Of a DNA stretch of 64,000 nucleotides, positions 37,646-46,682 are shown piece after piece. The translations under genes and the position numbers were made by a program. Location of the stretch: contig NZ_JAGHQU010000010.1 of NCBI RefSeq assembly GCF_017744135.1, forward strand, positions 40,206 to 104,205, written 5' to 3'. Under the pieces are notes generated by a model. It ran no database searches. It worked only from the letters and a program-made list of their open reading frames with translations, and was not told the origin of the DNA. Numbering within the stretch: position 1 is the stretch's first letter; the number at the start of each line of letters is the position of its first letter. The DNA is from Endozoicomonas sp. G2_2 (GTDB taxonomy: Bacteria > Pseudomonadota > Gammaproteobacteria > Nevskiales > Salinisphaeraceae).

Positions 37646-38442
37646 GTGAATACGCCTCCGAACGCGGCCGCCGCTGGCTGGCCGCACTCACCGACGATGC
37701 AGCTGCCGTCGACGGCTATCCCGACAGCGTGCGCGTTGTCGATGCGCCACTGGATGGGCGGGCCGCGCGTTATATCGCGGTCGTACCCGATGCGCATAAT
37801 CCGTTCGCCCGCGCGCAGCGGGGCGAGGTGGGTTTGCGCGAAGGCTGGGCCATCGCGCGGGCGGTACGCGATGCGAGCACCGCCGATGCGGTTCGCACCG
37901 CCAAGCGCGCCATCGTCGCGGTGGTCGACGTACCGAGCCAGGCCTATGGCCGGAGCGAAGAGGCATTCGGCATCCACCAGGCGCTGGCGGCCGCCGCAGA
38001 TGCCTATGCGAGCGCGCGTCTCGCCGGGCATCCGGTGATCGCGCTGCTGGTCGGCAAGGCCATGTCGGGCGCCTTTCTGGCGCATGGCTATCAGGCCAAT
38101 CGTTTGATCGCACTCGACGACGTCGGTGTCGAGGTTCATGCCATGGGCAAGCAGGCGGCCGCGCGCATCACCCAGCGTACGGTCGAGGGTGTGGAAGCGC
38201 TTGCACGGACCATTACGCCCATGGCCTACGATATTCACAGCTTCGAGCGGCTGGGCCTGCTGCACGGTCTGGTCAGCGTCGACGACGTCGAGACACCGAG
38301 CGCTGTCGACACCGATACCGTCAAAACGTCGCTTGCCGAGGCTCTGGCCGATATCGGCAACACGCACGATATCGACACGCGTCTGAACGAAGGGCGCGCA
38401 GCATCGCAGGATGTCCGCCGCCGCCTGCGCGCGCAGTGGTAG
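37642..38442 (+). CDS. mdcE: Malonate decarboxylase gamma subunit
   Basis: A 266-residue subunit pairing with MdcD. The region VVDVPSQAYGRSEEAFGIHQAL and GKAMSGAFLAHGYQANRLIAL are characteristic of the family. It lies between mdcD (overlap ATGA) and mdcG (18 bp). Together with MdcD it forms the decarboxylase active site in structurally studied Pseudomonas enzymes. Confidence 0.94.
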   Translation: MSEYASERGRRWLAALTDDAAAVDGYPDSVRVVDAPLDGRAARYIAVVPDAHNPFARAQRGEVGLREGWAIARAVRDASTADAVRTAKRAIVAVVDVPSQAYGRSEEAFGIHQALAAAADAYASARLAGHPVIALLVGKAMSGAFLAHGYQANRLIALDDVGVEVHAMGKQAAARITQRTVEGVEALARTITPMAYDIHSFERLGLLHGLVSVDDVETPSAVDTDTVKTSLAEALADIGNTHDIDTRLNEGRAASQDVRRRLRAQW

Positions 38443-38460
38443 CGTCGGTCCGCTTCCGCA

Positions 38461-39150
38461 ATGTTCGATTACAGCGCCAGCGACAACGGTTTTCGACCGC
38501 ATGATCTCGTCTTTGCAGACGCGGTTGCGCTGATCGGGCCGACGCCGGCGTGGGCGCTGCAGGCCGTTGCCGAAGGCGCGCCGCTGGTGGTGCGTCGCGC
38601 ACCGAGAAACGCTCGCGGTGTGCCGGTCGGCGTGCGCGGCGAGAGCCGCGGCGAGCGACACGGCGACCGGGTGGCGGCCCATGCGATCGGGCGTCGTCAC
38701 GCGCCCGAGGCGATTGCCCAGGCCAGGGGCTGGCGTTCTCATGCGCGACGGCGCGATGTGCCGGCGATCGCCGCACTCGATGTCGCTGCCGACGTGCTCG
38801 ACAGCGCGCGCTGGCCGTGGGGCGTGACCGGCGCAGTGGGCTACGAACTGGCCACGGGCCACCCCGTGACCCATGCGCGATCCGATCTCGATCTGTTGCT
38901 GCGCGCGTCTGAACCCGTCGACCGCGCGCAAGCGCGCGCGTTGCAGACCGCGCTCGCGGCCGCGCCTGCGCGCTGCGACGTGCAGATCGAAACCCCGGTG
39001 GGCGGCATGGCGCTGGCGGATTGGGCCTCGACGGCACGCCAGGTGTTGATCAAGAGCGATACCGGACCGTTCCTGTGCACCGACCCGTGGGATGCGACGT
39101 CGCCAGCCGAGGTTAGCGCGCCCGACGAATGCGCCGGGGCACGCGGGTAG
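38461..39150 (+). CDS. mdcG: Malonate decarboxylase holo-ACP synthase
   Basis: A 229-residue nucleotidyltransferase-fold enzyme that transfers the phosphoribosyl-dephospho-CoA group to Ser25 of MdcC. The acidic SDLDLLLRA motif (near residue 142), preceded by HPVTHAR, is the metal-binding pair of the fold. Arg/Ala-rich composition is high but consistent with the rest of the operon. The mdcH gene begins 6 bp later. Confidence 0.9.
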   Translation: MFDYSASDNGFRPHDLVFADAVALIGPTPAWALQAVAEGAPLVVRRAPRNARGVPVGVRGESRGERHGDRVAAHAIGRRHAPEAIAQARGWRSHARRRDVPAIAALDVAADVLDSARWPWGVTGAVGYELATGHPVTHARSDLDLLLRASEPVDRAQARALQTALAAAPARCDVQIETPVGGMALADWASTARQVLIKSDTGPFLCTDPWDATSPAEVSAPDECAGARG

Positions 39151-39156
39151 TTTCCG

Positions 39157-40092
39157 ATGAGTGTGCTGTTCACTTTCCCCGGCCAGGGCGCCCAGCGCGC
39201 CGGCATGCTCGCGAGCCTGCCGGACAGTCGCCCCGTTCGCGACACCGTGGAAGAGGCGGAAACCGTGCTCGGCCGCGACCGCGCCAGTCTCGATACGGCC
39301 GAAGCGCTGGCGGATACCGAAACGGTGCAGCTGGCATTGACGATCGTCGGGGTAGCGAGTGCGCGTCATCTCGAACAGGCGGGCGGCCCCGCGGCTGGCG
39401 TGATGGGGTTATCCATTGGCGCCTGGCCGGCCGCGGTGGTCGCCGGTGCGGTGGGCTTTGCGGATGCGCTGGCCCTTGTGGCCCGGCGCGGTGCACTTAT
39501 GCGCGATGCCTTTCCCGAAGGCTATGGGATGAGCGCGTTGATCGGTTTGGGCGAAAGCGTGGTGCGCGAACTGGTCGACAGCGCACAGGCCGATGGCTGG
39601 ATCGTGCATGTCAGCAACGTGAACAGCGATCAGCAGATCGTGGTGGCGGGCCGCGACGATGCGCTCGCGGACATGCAGGCGAGAGCGACCGCCGCCGGCG
39701 CGTCCCGTGTCGTGCGCCTGGACATGGCCGTGCCGTCGCATTGCGCGTTGCTCGACGATGCCGCGGCCGCGCTCGGCAATGCGGTGGCGGCGTCGACGTT
39801 CGTCGCGCCGCGGCTGGCGTACTTCAGCGCGAACGCCCGACGCCGGCTCTGGCGCAGCGCCGATGTGCGCGACGACCTGGTCAACAACATGGCGCGTACC
39901 GTCCATTGGGCGGCGAGCGCGCGGATCGCGCATGAGTCGGGTTTCGCGCTGGCCATCGAGATGCCGCCGGCGCGGGTGCTCACGGGATTGCACCCGGCGA
40001 TGGACGGGCCCGGTGAGGCCGTGGCCGTGGTGGATGCCGGCTGGCATAATGCCGCGGCCCTGATCCGGCGTGCAGGCACGATTGCCGACTGA
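39157..40092 (+). CDS. mdcH: Malonate decarboxylase epsilon subunit (malonyl-CoA:ACP transacylase)
   Basis: A 311-residue FabD-like transacylase that initiates the cycle by loading malonyl from malonyl-CoA on MdcC. The nucleophile elbow is GLSIGAWPAAVVAG (Ser near 89) and the base His is in AVPSHCALL (near 193). Starts LFTFPGQGAQRAGM, the classic beginning. It is the last mdc gene; the MFS exporter gene begins 56 bp later, perhaps on the same transcript. Confidence 0.93.
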   Translation: MSVLFTFPGQGAQRAGMLASLPDSRPVRDTVEEAETVLGRDRASLDTAEALADTETVQLALTIVGVASARHLEQAGGPAAGVMGLSIGAWPAAVVAGAVGFADALALVARRGALMRDAFPEGYGMSALIGLGESVVRELVDSAQADGWIVHVSNVNSDQQIVVAGRDDALADMQARATAAGASRVVRLDMAVPSHCALLDDAAAALGNAVAASTFVAPRLAYFSANARRRLWRSADVRDDLVNNMARTVHWAASARIAHESGFALAIEMPPARVLTGLHPAMDGPGEAVAVVDAGWHNAAALIRRAGTIAD

Positions 40093-40148
40093 AACGGCGC
40101 CGCGTATCGCCATCCCGGTTGCCGCGCGCAGCCAAAGGAGCCGCCCGC

Positions 40149-41375
40149 ATGGCGCAACCACCGCTCAGCCGCGGCCGCTATTTCATCTTCATCGCCGTAC
40201 TCGGCATGCTTACGGCGATCGCCCCGCTGTCGATCGACATGTACCTGCCGGCGATGCCGGGGCTGGCGCGGCAGTTCGCGGTCGACCCGGCCTATGTCCA
40301 GTACAGCCTGAGCCTGTTCTTTCTCGGGCTGGCGGCCGGTCAGCTGACCTACGGCCCGCTGTCGGACCGCTACGGACGGCGGCCGATTCTGTATTTCGGC
40401 ATCACGCTGTATCTGGTTGCCGCGGTCGCCTGTGCGTTGTCGACATCGGTCGGCATGCTCATCGTGGCGCGCGCCGCCCAGGGGTTCGGGGCTGCCGCCG
40501 CGCCGGTCATGGCCCGGGCGGTCGTGCGCGATCGCTTTGCCGGCGCCAAGGCGGCAAGCGTGATGTCGTTCGTCGTGATGGTGATGGCAACCGCGCCGCT
40601 GGTGGCGCCCATCGTCGGTGGACTCGTGCTCACGTTCGCCAGCTGGCAGGGCATCTTCTGGCTGCTCTGCGTTTATGCGCTGATGTGTCTGGTCGCGTTG
40701 ACGGCGCTGCTGCCGGAATCGCATCCGCCGGAGCGACGCACCCGCGATCGCAGTCTGGTGGCCCAGTACATCGGTTATCTGGCGCTTCTGCGGCGCGGGC
40801 CGATCACGCTGTTTCTCGTTTGTGGCGGGCTGATGTTCGGCGCCCTGTTTTCCTATGTGGCGGCGAGTTCGTTCATCTATATCAACCAGTTCGGTGTCGA
40901 CGAGTCGGTATTCGGTTTCTACTTCGGCGCCAATGTGCTCGCCATGCTGGTCGGTACGGCAGCCAACGGACGGCTCGTGATGCGCTTCGGTTACCGCACG
41001 CTGCTCGGTGTCGCGGTCGCGAACACGCTCGGCTGTTCGTTGGTGCTGCTGGCGACCACGCTGACCGGCTTCGGCGGCTTCTGGGGCGTGGCGATTCCGC
41101 TGTTCTTCCTGCTGTCCACGGTGGGCGTGGCCGGTGCGAACACGGTTGCCGGACTGCTCGATCAGGCGCCGGACGCCGCCGGTGCGGCCTCCGCGCTGTT
41201 CGGCGTCGTGCAATTCAGCTGCGGGGCGCTGGCGACCTGGTTCGTCGGCGTGTTCGGTGGCGATGCCGCAGCCATGGCGATCGTGATGTGCGCGGCCTCT
41301 GCCGGTTCGACGCTTGCCTATGTCATGCTGCGTGCGGTCACGCGCGAGGCGTCGGCGGACGCGACAAACGCCTGA
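40149..41375 (+). CDS. Bcr/CflA-family MFS exporter
   Basis: A 408-residue protein with 12 predicted TM helices and the DHA1 signatures SIDMYLPAMPGLARQF and GPLSDRYGRRPILYFG (motif A). ATG 40149 is preceded by AAAGGAG at ideal spacing. Bcr/CflA proteins export drugs or small metabolites across the inner membrane. Distance to mdcH is short (56 bp), so co-transcription with the malonate operon is possible, but nothing in the protein links it to malonate. Confidence 0.88.
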   Translation: MAQPPLSRGRYFIFIAVLGMLTAIAPLSIDMYLPAMPGLARQFAVDPAYVQYSLSLFFLGLAAGQLTYGPLSDRYGRRPILYFGITLYLVAAVACALSTSVGMLIVARAAQGFGAAAAPVMARAVVRDRFAGAKAASVMSFVVMVMATAPLVAPIVGGLVLTFASWQGIFWLLCVYALMCLVALTALLPESHPPERRTRDRSLVAQYIGYLALLRRGPITLFLVCGGLMFGALFSYVAASSFIYINQFGVDESVFGFYFGANVLAMLVGTAANGRLVMRFGYRTLLGVAVANTLGCSLVLLATTLTGFGGFWGVAIPLFFLLSTVGVAGANTVAGLLDQAPDAAGAASALFGVVQFSCGALATWFVGVFGGDAAAMAIVMCAASAGSTLAYVMLRAVTREASADATNA

Positions 41376-41497
41376 TTCGGGCGGTATTTAACGGCCCGCG
41401 ACTCGTTTTTTCGAAAGCGAACAGCGGGCACGAAGGAGCGGTTTGGTCCGGCGCGCGGCCACGCGACAGGCCGGTTCACGGCCCGGCGGGCGGCGGG

Positions 41498-42190
41498 CTA
41501 GAAGGCGAGAATCAGGCCCATGCCGACGGCGATATTGTCGCGCAGGTCGTCGTTCTTCGCCTTGTCGATACGGTCGTCATCCAGGCCCAATCCACCCTGG
41601 AATGCGACGCGCTGGTTGATCCAGCTCTGCTTCATGAAGCCGCGCAGACCGTAATCCGGGTTGAAGATGTTGAACGACTCCACTTCCGGCGAGAACTCGA
41701 CTTCGCCGTCCGCGTTCAGCGTGATGTTGGTGGTCGCGGGCTGCGCAGCGGCGCTGTCTTCGTTGTCCGGCGCGGCGTGGGCTTCGACCAGTGCGGCGAC
41801 ATCGGCGTCGCGCGGCACCTGGAGATTGAGCTCGCGCTGCTCGGCATCGCTCTCCACGAAATCACCGGCTGCGGACGCGTCCACGCCGTTGGCGGCAATC
41901 TCGGCGTCGGCACTCGGAGGCGCCGGCTCGACCGGCGTGACGGGCTCGAGCGTGCCGGCTTCGTCGAGACGCAGGGCAATACCGTTCTCGGCGGGCGTCT
42001 TGTCGGTTTGCGTTGACCTCGCCGCCGCGCGATCGGCCGGCGCGCTGGTGGGTTCGGCGCTGGCCTGGCGCGGTTCGGTGTCCGGTACGGGAGGCTCGTC
42101 GAGGTAGGACAACGCGAACACGCCACCGACACCCGCTGCCAGAAGCAGCGCGCAGGCGGTCTGCGTGCGAATGTTGCGAAGAGTTTTCAT
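41498..42190 (-). CDS. Exported Ala/Glu/Pro-rich protein of unknown function
   Basis: A 230-residue protein with an N-terminal signal or anchor (about residues 11–27, ACALLLAAGVGGVFALS). Residues 30–150 are low-complexity, acidic, and rich in Ala, Pro, Glu and Asp. The C-terminal 70 residues are more regular, with ESFNIFNPDYGLRGFMKQSW and a final DNIAVGMGLILAF that ends in aromatic Phe, as outer-membrane strands often do. I do not recognise it. The start at 42190 gives a normal signal (KTLRNIRTQT). An isolated gene between an exporter and an amino-acid symporter. Confidence 0.7.
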   Translation of the reverse strand: MKTLRNIRTQTACALLLAAGVGGVFALSYLDEPPVPDTEPRQASAEPTSAPADRAAARSTQTDKTPAENGIALRLDEAGTLEPVTPVEPAPPSADAEIAANGVDASAAGDFVESDAEQRELNLQVPRDADVAALVEAHAAPDNEDSAAAQPATTNITLNADGEVEFSPEVESFNIFNPDYGLRGFMKQSWINQRVAFQGGLGLDDDRIDKAKNDDLRDNIAVGMGLILAF

Positions 42191-42410
42191 CGCCTCTGAA
42201 TCCTGGTCGCAGCAATGGCGACCACACCGAAACATGTGTGCGAAACCCGTACCGGCTCATATCATCGCGCGAAGCCGCGAAAAGCACAATACGAGCGGCG
42301 TTGAAAATCGCCGCGAGTCAGTCCGCTAGAGCGACCCCCTCGAGTCGATTCGCACGCCCTTACGCCCGGCGTCGCGCCATCCCCTCGGAACCGGCGCGCG
42401 CCGGTCGCGC

Positions 42411-43853
42411 TCACGCGTTGCGTTCGGCCTCGACGTTGCGATTCCAGATCGATTCGTCGATACCCTTGGACAGCTGCGGATGATCCTTGATCCGGAACAG
42501 CGGCTCATGGCCCTCGCTGCGCTGGGCGAAGTAGTCGCGGGTGAGGGTATAGATGGTCTTCGACAGGATCAGAATGGCGATCAGGTTGATCGTCGCCATC
42601 ATTGCCATGGTGGCGTCCGCGAAGTTGAACACCGTGGTGACCGGCTGCAGTGCGCCCCAGATCACCATGCCCAGCGCGCCGAGTTTCAGCACCGCGAGCG
42701 AAGCGCGCTGGCCGAGCCCCATGAACTCCATCGCGTTCTCGGCATAGGAATAGTTGCCGATGATTGAGGTAAACGCGAAGAACAGGATCGCGATCGAGGC
42801 GAACGCCGGCCCCGCGAAGCCGATGTGGGCGCTGAGCGCGTTCTGGGTCAATTCCATGCCGGTGACGCCATCCGGGCCGTAATCGATCACGCCGGAAAGC
42901 AGGATCATCAACGCCGTGGCGGTACAGATGAGCAGGGTGTCGATGAACACGCCGAGGCCCTGCACAAGCCCCTGACTGGACGGGTGGTGCGGGTCGGGGA
43001 CCGCGACAGCGGCGATATTCGGCGCCGAGCCCATGCCGGCTTCGTTGGAGAACATGCCGCGCTTCACGCCGTTGAGCAGGGTCGCCATGATGCCGCCGGT
43101 GAAACCGCCGGCCGCCTGTTCGAAACCGAACGCCGACTTGACGATCAGCGCGAGCACGCCCGGCACATCGGCGATATTGACCACGATGACGTAGAGCGCG
43201 AGCAGCAGATACAGCCCGGCCATGATCGGTACGACCTTTTCGGCGACACGGGCGATGGAGCGAATGCCGCCGAACATCACGATACCGGCGACCAGCGCCA
43301 CCGCGATGCCGCTTACCGCTTTGGGAATGGAAAATGCCGAATCCATGGCCTCGGCGATGGAATTCGACTGCACGGCCGAGAACACGAGCCCGAACGAGGC
43401 CAGCAGACAGACCGAAAACACCATGCCCATCAAGCGCGAGCCCACGCCCTTGGCCATGTAGAACGCCGGGCCGCCGCGATACTGGGACTCGGCATTGCGT
43501 ACCTTGTAGAGCTGCGCCAGGGTCGATTCGGCATAGGCGGTCGCCATACCGAACAGGGCGACGAGCCACATCCAGAAGACCGCGCCGGGACCCCCCAGGT
43601 AGATGGCGACGGCCACGCCGGCCAGATTGCCGGTCCCCACGCGCGACGCAAGACTGATGGTCAGCGCCTGAACGGGCGAGATGCCGTCGGCGGTCGCGCC
43701 GCGCGATCCGACGATGACCCGGAAGAATTCGCCGAAATGGCGAAATTGCAACAGATCCAGGCGAATGGTGAAGAACACGCCGACGGCCAGCAGACCGTAG
43801 ACGAGCACATAGCCCCAGAGGATGCTGTTGAGAAAGTCGATGATGGCGGACAT
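42411..43853 (-). CDS. Sodium:alanine/glycine symporter (AGCS family)
   Basis: A 480-residue symporter with about 10–11 TM helices. The AGCS hallmarks are SLASRVGTGNLAGVAVAI (near 70), NGVKRGMFSNEAGMGSAPN and later VFIDTLLICTATALMIL. These proteins import Ala, Gly or related amino acids with Na+ (or H+). ATG 43853 is fixed by AAGGAC nine bases upstream and by family start MSAIIDFLNSILWG. The leader contains a run of 12 C on the coding strand. No glycine riboswitch signature was found in the leader. Confidence 0.92.
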   Translation of the reverse strand: MSAIIDFLNSILWGYVLVYGLLAVGVFFTIRLDLLQFRHFGEFFRVIVGSRGATADGISPVQALTISLASRVGTGNLAGVAVAIYLGGPGAVFWMWLVALFGMATAYAESTLAQLYKVRNAESQYRGGPAFYMAKGVGSRLMGMVFSVCLLASFGLVFSAVQSNSIAEAMDSAFSIPKAVSGIAVALVAGIVMFGGIRSIARVAEKVVPIMAGLYLLLALYVIVVNIADVPGVLALIVKSAFGFEQAAGGFTGGIMATLLNGVKRGMFSNEAGMGSAPNIAAVAVPDPHHPSSQGLVQGLGVFIDTLLICTATALMILLSGVIDYGPDGVTGMELTQNALSAHIGFAGPAFASIAILFFAFTSIIGNYSYAENAMEFMGLGQRASLAVLKLGALGMVIWGALQPVTTVFNFADATMAMMATINLIAILILSKTIYTLTRDYFAQRSEGHEPLFRIKDHPQLSKGIDESIWNRNVEAERNA

Positions 43854-43887
43854 CGCGGGTCCTTGTTTGCGTGGCGGCGGGCGCGGC

Positions 43888-43899
43888 GGGGGGGGGGGG
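43888..43899. repeat. Homopolymer tract of 12 G
   Basis: Twelve consecutive G (C on the symporter coding strand), 35–46 bases upstream of the AGCS start codon. Tracts this long are prone to slipped-strand mispairing and may vary in length among cells. Confidence 0.85.
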
Positions 43900-44274
43900 C
43901 AGGCTCGCGGCAGGCGGCCGACAACAGCCCGTCGTGGTGACAGGCGGCCGGTACACCGCACGCATCTCGCACCCCCCGGTACGACCCAACCGTTCAGGTA
44001 ATCGAGTTTCAACAAATACACCGCAGCGCAATAAAACGCCAGCGAAACGCCGGGAACAGCAGTGATGCAGGGTGTTGCGCCTGTCGCGCCGAGCAGCCGT
44101 TGGGCCGCGGCCGAGCGCGCCGTTTTATCGCGCATTTCAGCAGGTTGTCGGGCACGCGTCGGCCGGTCGCCAACCCCACGCCGCGCGCCTCGCGATGGCA
44201 AGTGGTCAACGACTATTGCTTTTTTTGGGCCGTGCAATTGCGCGCGCGGAAACCGTTTGCGCCGCCGCGCCGGC

Positions 44275-44283
44275 TGCTATAAA
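44275..44283 (+). promoter_or_regulatory. Putative extended -10 for the GGDEF-EAL gene
   Basis: TGCTATAAA fits TG-N-TATAAA. A TTGCGC is 15 bases upstream, slightly close for a -35. The distance to the start codon is about 122 bases. Confidence 0.35.
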
Positions 44284-44404
44284 CCAATAGTGAAAAGGAG
44301 AAAGAAGGCCCTACGCCGCCGCGATCGTGTTCGTCGCGACAGGGCGTTTTCTGCAGCCGATCCGCGACAACAATAATCACAGCGATTTCGGGAGGGCAGG
44401 GTTG

Positions 44405-46504
44405 ATGATGGATTCGCGACAGCCGGCGGCCGCCCGAGAAAAAGGGCTGTGTGTCCTGGACAGTCGTCGACAGGTGCTCTTCGCGAACGAGGCGCTGGCG
44501 GCGCTGCTCGGGCTGGGCGGTGCCGGGGAACTCCTCGGCCAGTCGATCGACACCTTTTTCGATGCGCAAAGCCGGGATTGTCTGAAGCGCAGCGAGTCGG
44601 TGCCGGCACCGGCCGATCCCATGCGGGTCACGCTGTTGCCTTGCAATGCCCGACCGCTGCCCGCGTATCTCGCCTGCCACAATTTTCACGGCGACGCCGC
44701 GACCTTCGCGGGGGCCGTGCTCATCCTCACGCGTCGCTCGCTCGGCGAATCGTCCGAGCAGGATCTATCGGATCAGCTGGAAGTGGCGCTCGAGGCCGGC
44801 GAACTGGGCGCGTGGAGTCTCGATCTGCGTACCGGCAAGGCATGGCGCACGGAACTGCACGACCGCATCTTCGGTTACGAGAACAAGCTGCCGGACTGGT
44901 CCTACGAGACCTTTATCGAGCACGTGATCGACAGCGACCAGGCACGGGTTAAACAGAGCCTTGCAGACGCCATGGACGCCGTGCGGCCCTGGGAATTCGA
45001 GTGTCGCATCCGCCGCGCCGACGGCGCGCTGCGCTGGATCTGGGCGCAGGGCCGGTTGCAGCGGGACGTGCAGGGCGAGTCGCTGGGCCTGTTCGGCGTG
45101 ATCCGCGACATCAGTGCACGCAAGGCCGCCGAGGAACAGATCGAATTTCTAGCGTATTACGACCCGCTCACGCGGCTGCCGAATCGCCGCCTCATGACCG
45201 ATCGGCTCGGTCAGGCCGTGCGCGCGGCGGCACGCCACAAGCTGGCCGGCGCGATCTTTTTCATCGATCTCGATGATTTCAAGACGCTCAACGACACGCT
45301 CGGTCATCACACCGGCGACCAGATGCTGCTCGAGGTGGCGCGCCGGCTACTGTCCTGCCTGCGGGCGCAGGACACGGTCGCGCGGTTCGGCGGTGATGAA
45401 TTCGTGGTGATGATGGAAGGCCTGGGCGATTCGCAGGCCGCGATCGTCAACGCGGTACAGCAGGTAGCCGACAAGATCCTTGAGTCGATCGAGGGGCCGT
45501 ACGATTTCAGCGTGCTTCGGCACCGTCGCACCACCTGCAGCATCGGGGTCGCGATCTTCGGCAGCACCCACGACACCCCGGATGCCCTGCTGCGCCAGGC
45601 CGATATCGCCATGTACCGCGCCAAGGCAGCGGGCGGACACGCGGTGCAGTTCTACGCGCCTCACATGCAGGCGGCGATCGACGAGCGGGTCGCGCTGGAA
45701 AGCGAGATCCAGATGGGTCTCCGGCAACAAGAGTTCGAGCTCTACTACCAGCCCCAGGTCGATCTCGCCGGTGATTCGGTCGCCGCGGAGGCGCTGTTGC
45801 GCTGGCGTCATCCCAGGCGTGGTCTGGTGTGCCCGGACCAATTCATCCCGGTGGCCGAAACCTCCGGACTGATCGTGCCGCTTGGCGTCTTCGTGGTGCG
45901 TGCGGCCTGCCATCAGCTCAGCGTGTGGTCCGAGGACGCCGCCATGGCGCGCATCGCGGTTGCGGTCAATGTCAGCGTGCGCCAGTTTCATCATCCGGAT
46001 TTCGTCGACGAGGTCTGCGCCGCGCTGGACGCCACCGGGGTCGATGCCAGCAAGCTCGTACTGGAGCTCACCGAGAGCGTGCTGTTGGACTGTGTCGAGG
46101 ATGTCGCCGCACGCATGATCCAGCTCCGGTCACGCGGGGTGCGATTTTCGCTCGACGATTTCGGTACCGGTTATTCGTCGCTCTACTACCTCAAGCGTCT
46201 GCCGATCGATCAGCTCAAGATCGATCAGCGGTTCGTTGCCGACGCGCTCAACGATGCCAACGATCTCGCCATCGTGCGCACCATCATCGCGCTGGCGCAG
46301 GGGCTGGGCCTGCGCGTCATTGCCGAGGGCGTGGAAACGCAGGCAGCCAGCGGCTTCCTGCTCGCCCACCAGTGTCATCTGCAACAGGGTTTTCTGTTCA
46401 GCGAGCCGCTGCCCACCGAGGCCTTCGAGCAGTTCATGCGGGCGCAGCGGATGGTGGAAGGTGCATCGAGCGAAGACGCCGCGTGTGGAGCGCCGTATGC
46501 ATGA
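44405..46504 (+). CDS. PAS-GGDEF-EAL cyclic-di-GMP protein
   Basis: A 699-residue cytoplasmic regulator of c-di-GMP. An N-terminal PAS-like region (about 15–110) and a second PAS/PAC (about 120–240, ending GLFGVIRDISARKAAE) precede a GGDEF domain (245–410) and an EAL domain (430–690). GGDEF active site RFGGDEFVVM is intact, with I-site RAQD five residues before it; EAL keeps AEALLRW, NVSVRQF, ELTES, DDFGTGYSSL and AEGVET, so both activities may be functional. GGGAGG-like RBS (GGAGGG) stands before ATG 44405. No TM helix. Confidence 0.93.
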   Translation: MMDSRQPAAAREKGLCVLDSRRQVLFANEALAALLGLGGAGELLGQSIDTFFDAQSRDCLKRSESVPAPADPMRVTLLPCNARPLPAYLACHNFHGDAATFAGAVLILTRRSLGESSEQDLSDQLEVALEAGELGAWSLDLRTGKAWRTELHDRIFGYENKLPDWSYETFIEHVIDSDQARVKQSLADAMDAVRPWEFECRIRRADGALRWIWAQGRLQRDVQGESLGLFGVIRDISARKAAEEQIEFLAYYDPLTRLPNRRLMTDRLGQAVRAAARHKLAGAIFFIDLDDFKTLNDTLGHHTGDQMLLEVARRLLSCLRAQDTVARFGGDEFVVMMEGLGDSQAAIVNAVQQVADKILESIEGPYDFSVLRHRRTTCSIGVAIFGSTHDTPDALLRQADIAMYRAKAAGGHAVQFYAPHMQAAIDERVALESEIQMGLRQQEFELYYQPQVDLAGDSVAAEALLRWRHPRRGLVCPDQFIPVAETSGLIVPLGVFVVRAACHQLSVWSEDAAMARIAVAVNVSVRQFHHPDFVDEVCAALDATGVDASKLVLELTESVLLDCVEDVAARMIQLRSRGVRFSLDDFGTGYSSLYYLKRLPIDQLKIDQRFVADALNDANDLAIVRTIIALAQGLGLRVIAEGVETQAASGFLLAHQCHLQQGFLFSEPLPTEAFEQFMRAQRMVEGASSEDAACGAPYA

Positions 46505-46682
46505 CACGTGTTGCGAGCTGCGTATGTCGAGCGTTATCGCCCGCGGCCCGCGCCCAGTGGAGTGGACCCCACGGCTGCCGCGGTTCACTGACGGCGGATC
46601 TTGCGTGGAACCCCCACGGCGGCGTCGGCTTGCCGGTCGTGAAAGATGCGAACCGGCATTGAGGTGCCGGCCGTGGCCGGCG

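Larger units (their letters stand above)
43854..44404. other. Divergent intergenic region before symporter and GGDEF-EAL genes
   Basis: 551 bp between two divergent genes. It contains the 12-G tract at 43888–43899, a putative extended -10 for the GGDEF-EAL gene at 44275 and no convincing gene. Reading frames here are open only because of base composition. Confidence 0.5.

Noticed and set aside
39630..41213. Antisense open frame over mdcH and the exporter gene
   Set aside because: Composition rich in Gln/Arg/His from reverse reading of coding DNA; both sense genes are well supported.
42825..43940. Antisense open frame over the symporter gene
   Set aside because: Shadow of a conserved AGCS gene; no independent signal.
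43854..44300. Possible glycine riboswitch before the AGCS symporter, as known in Vibrio
   Set aside because: The leader lacks the conserved GGAGAG and CCGAAGGGGCAA-like parts.
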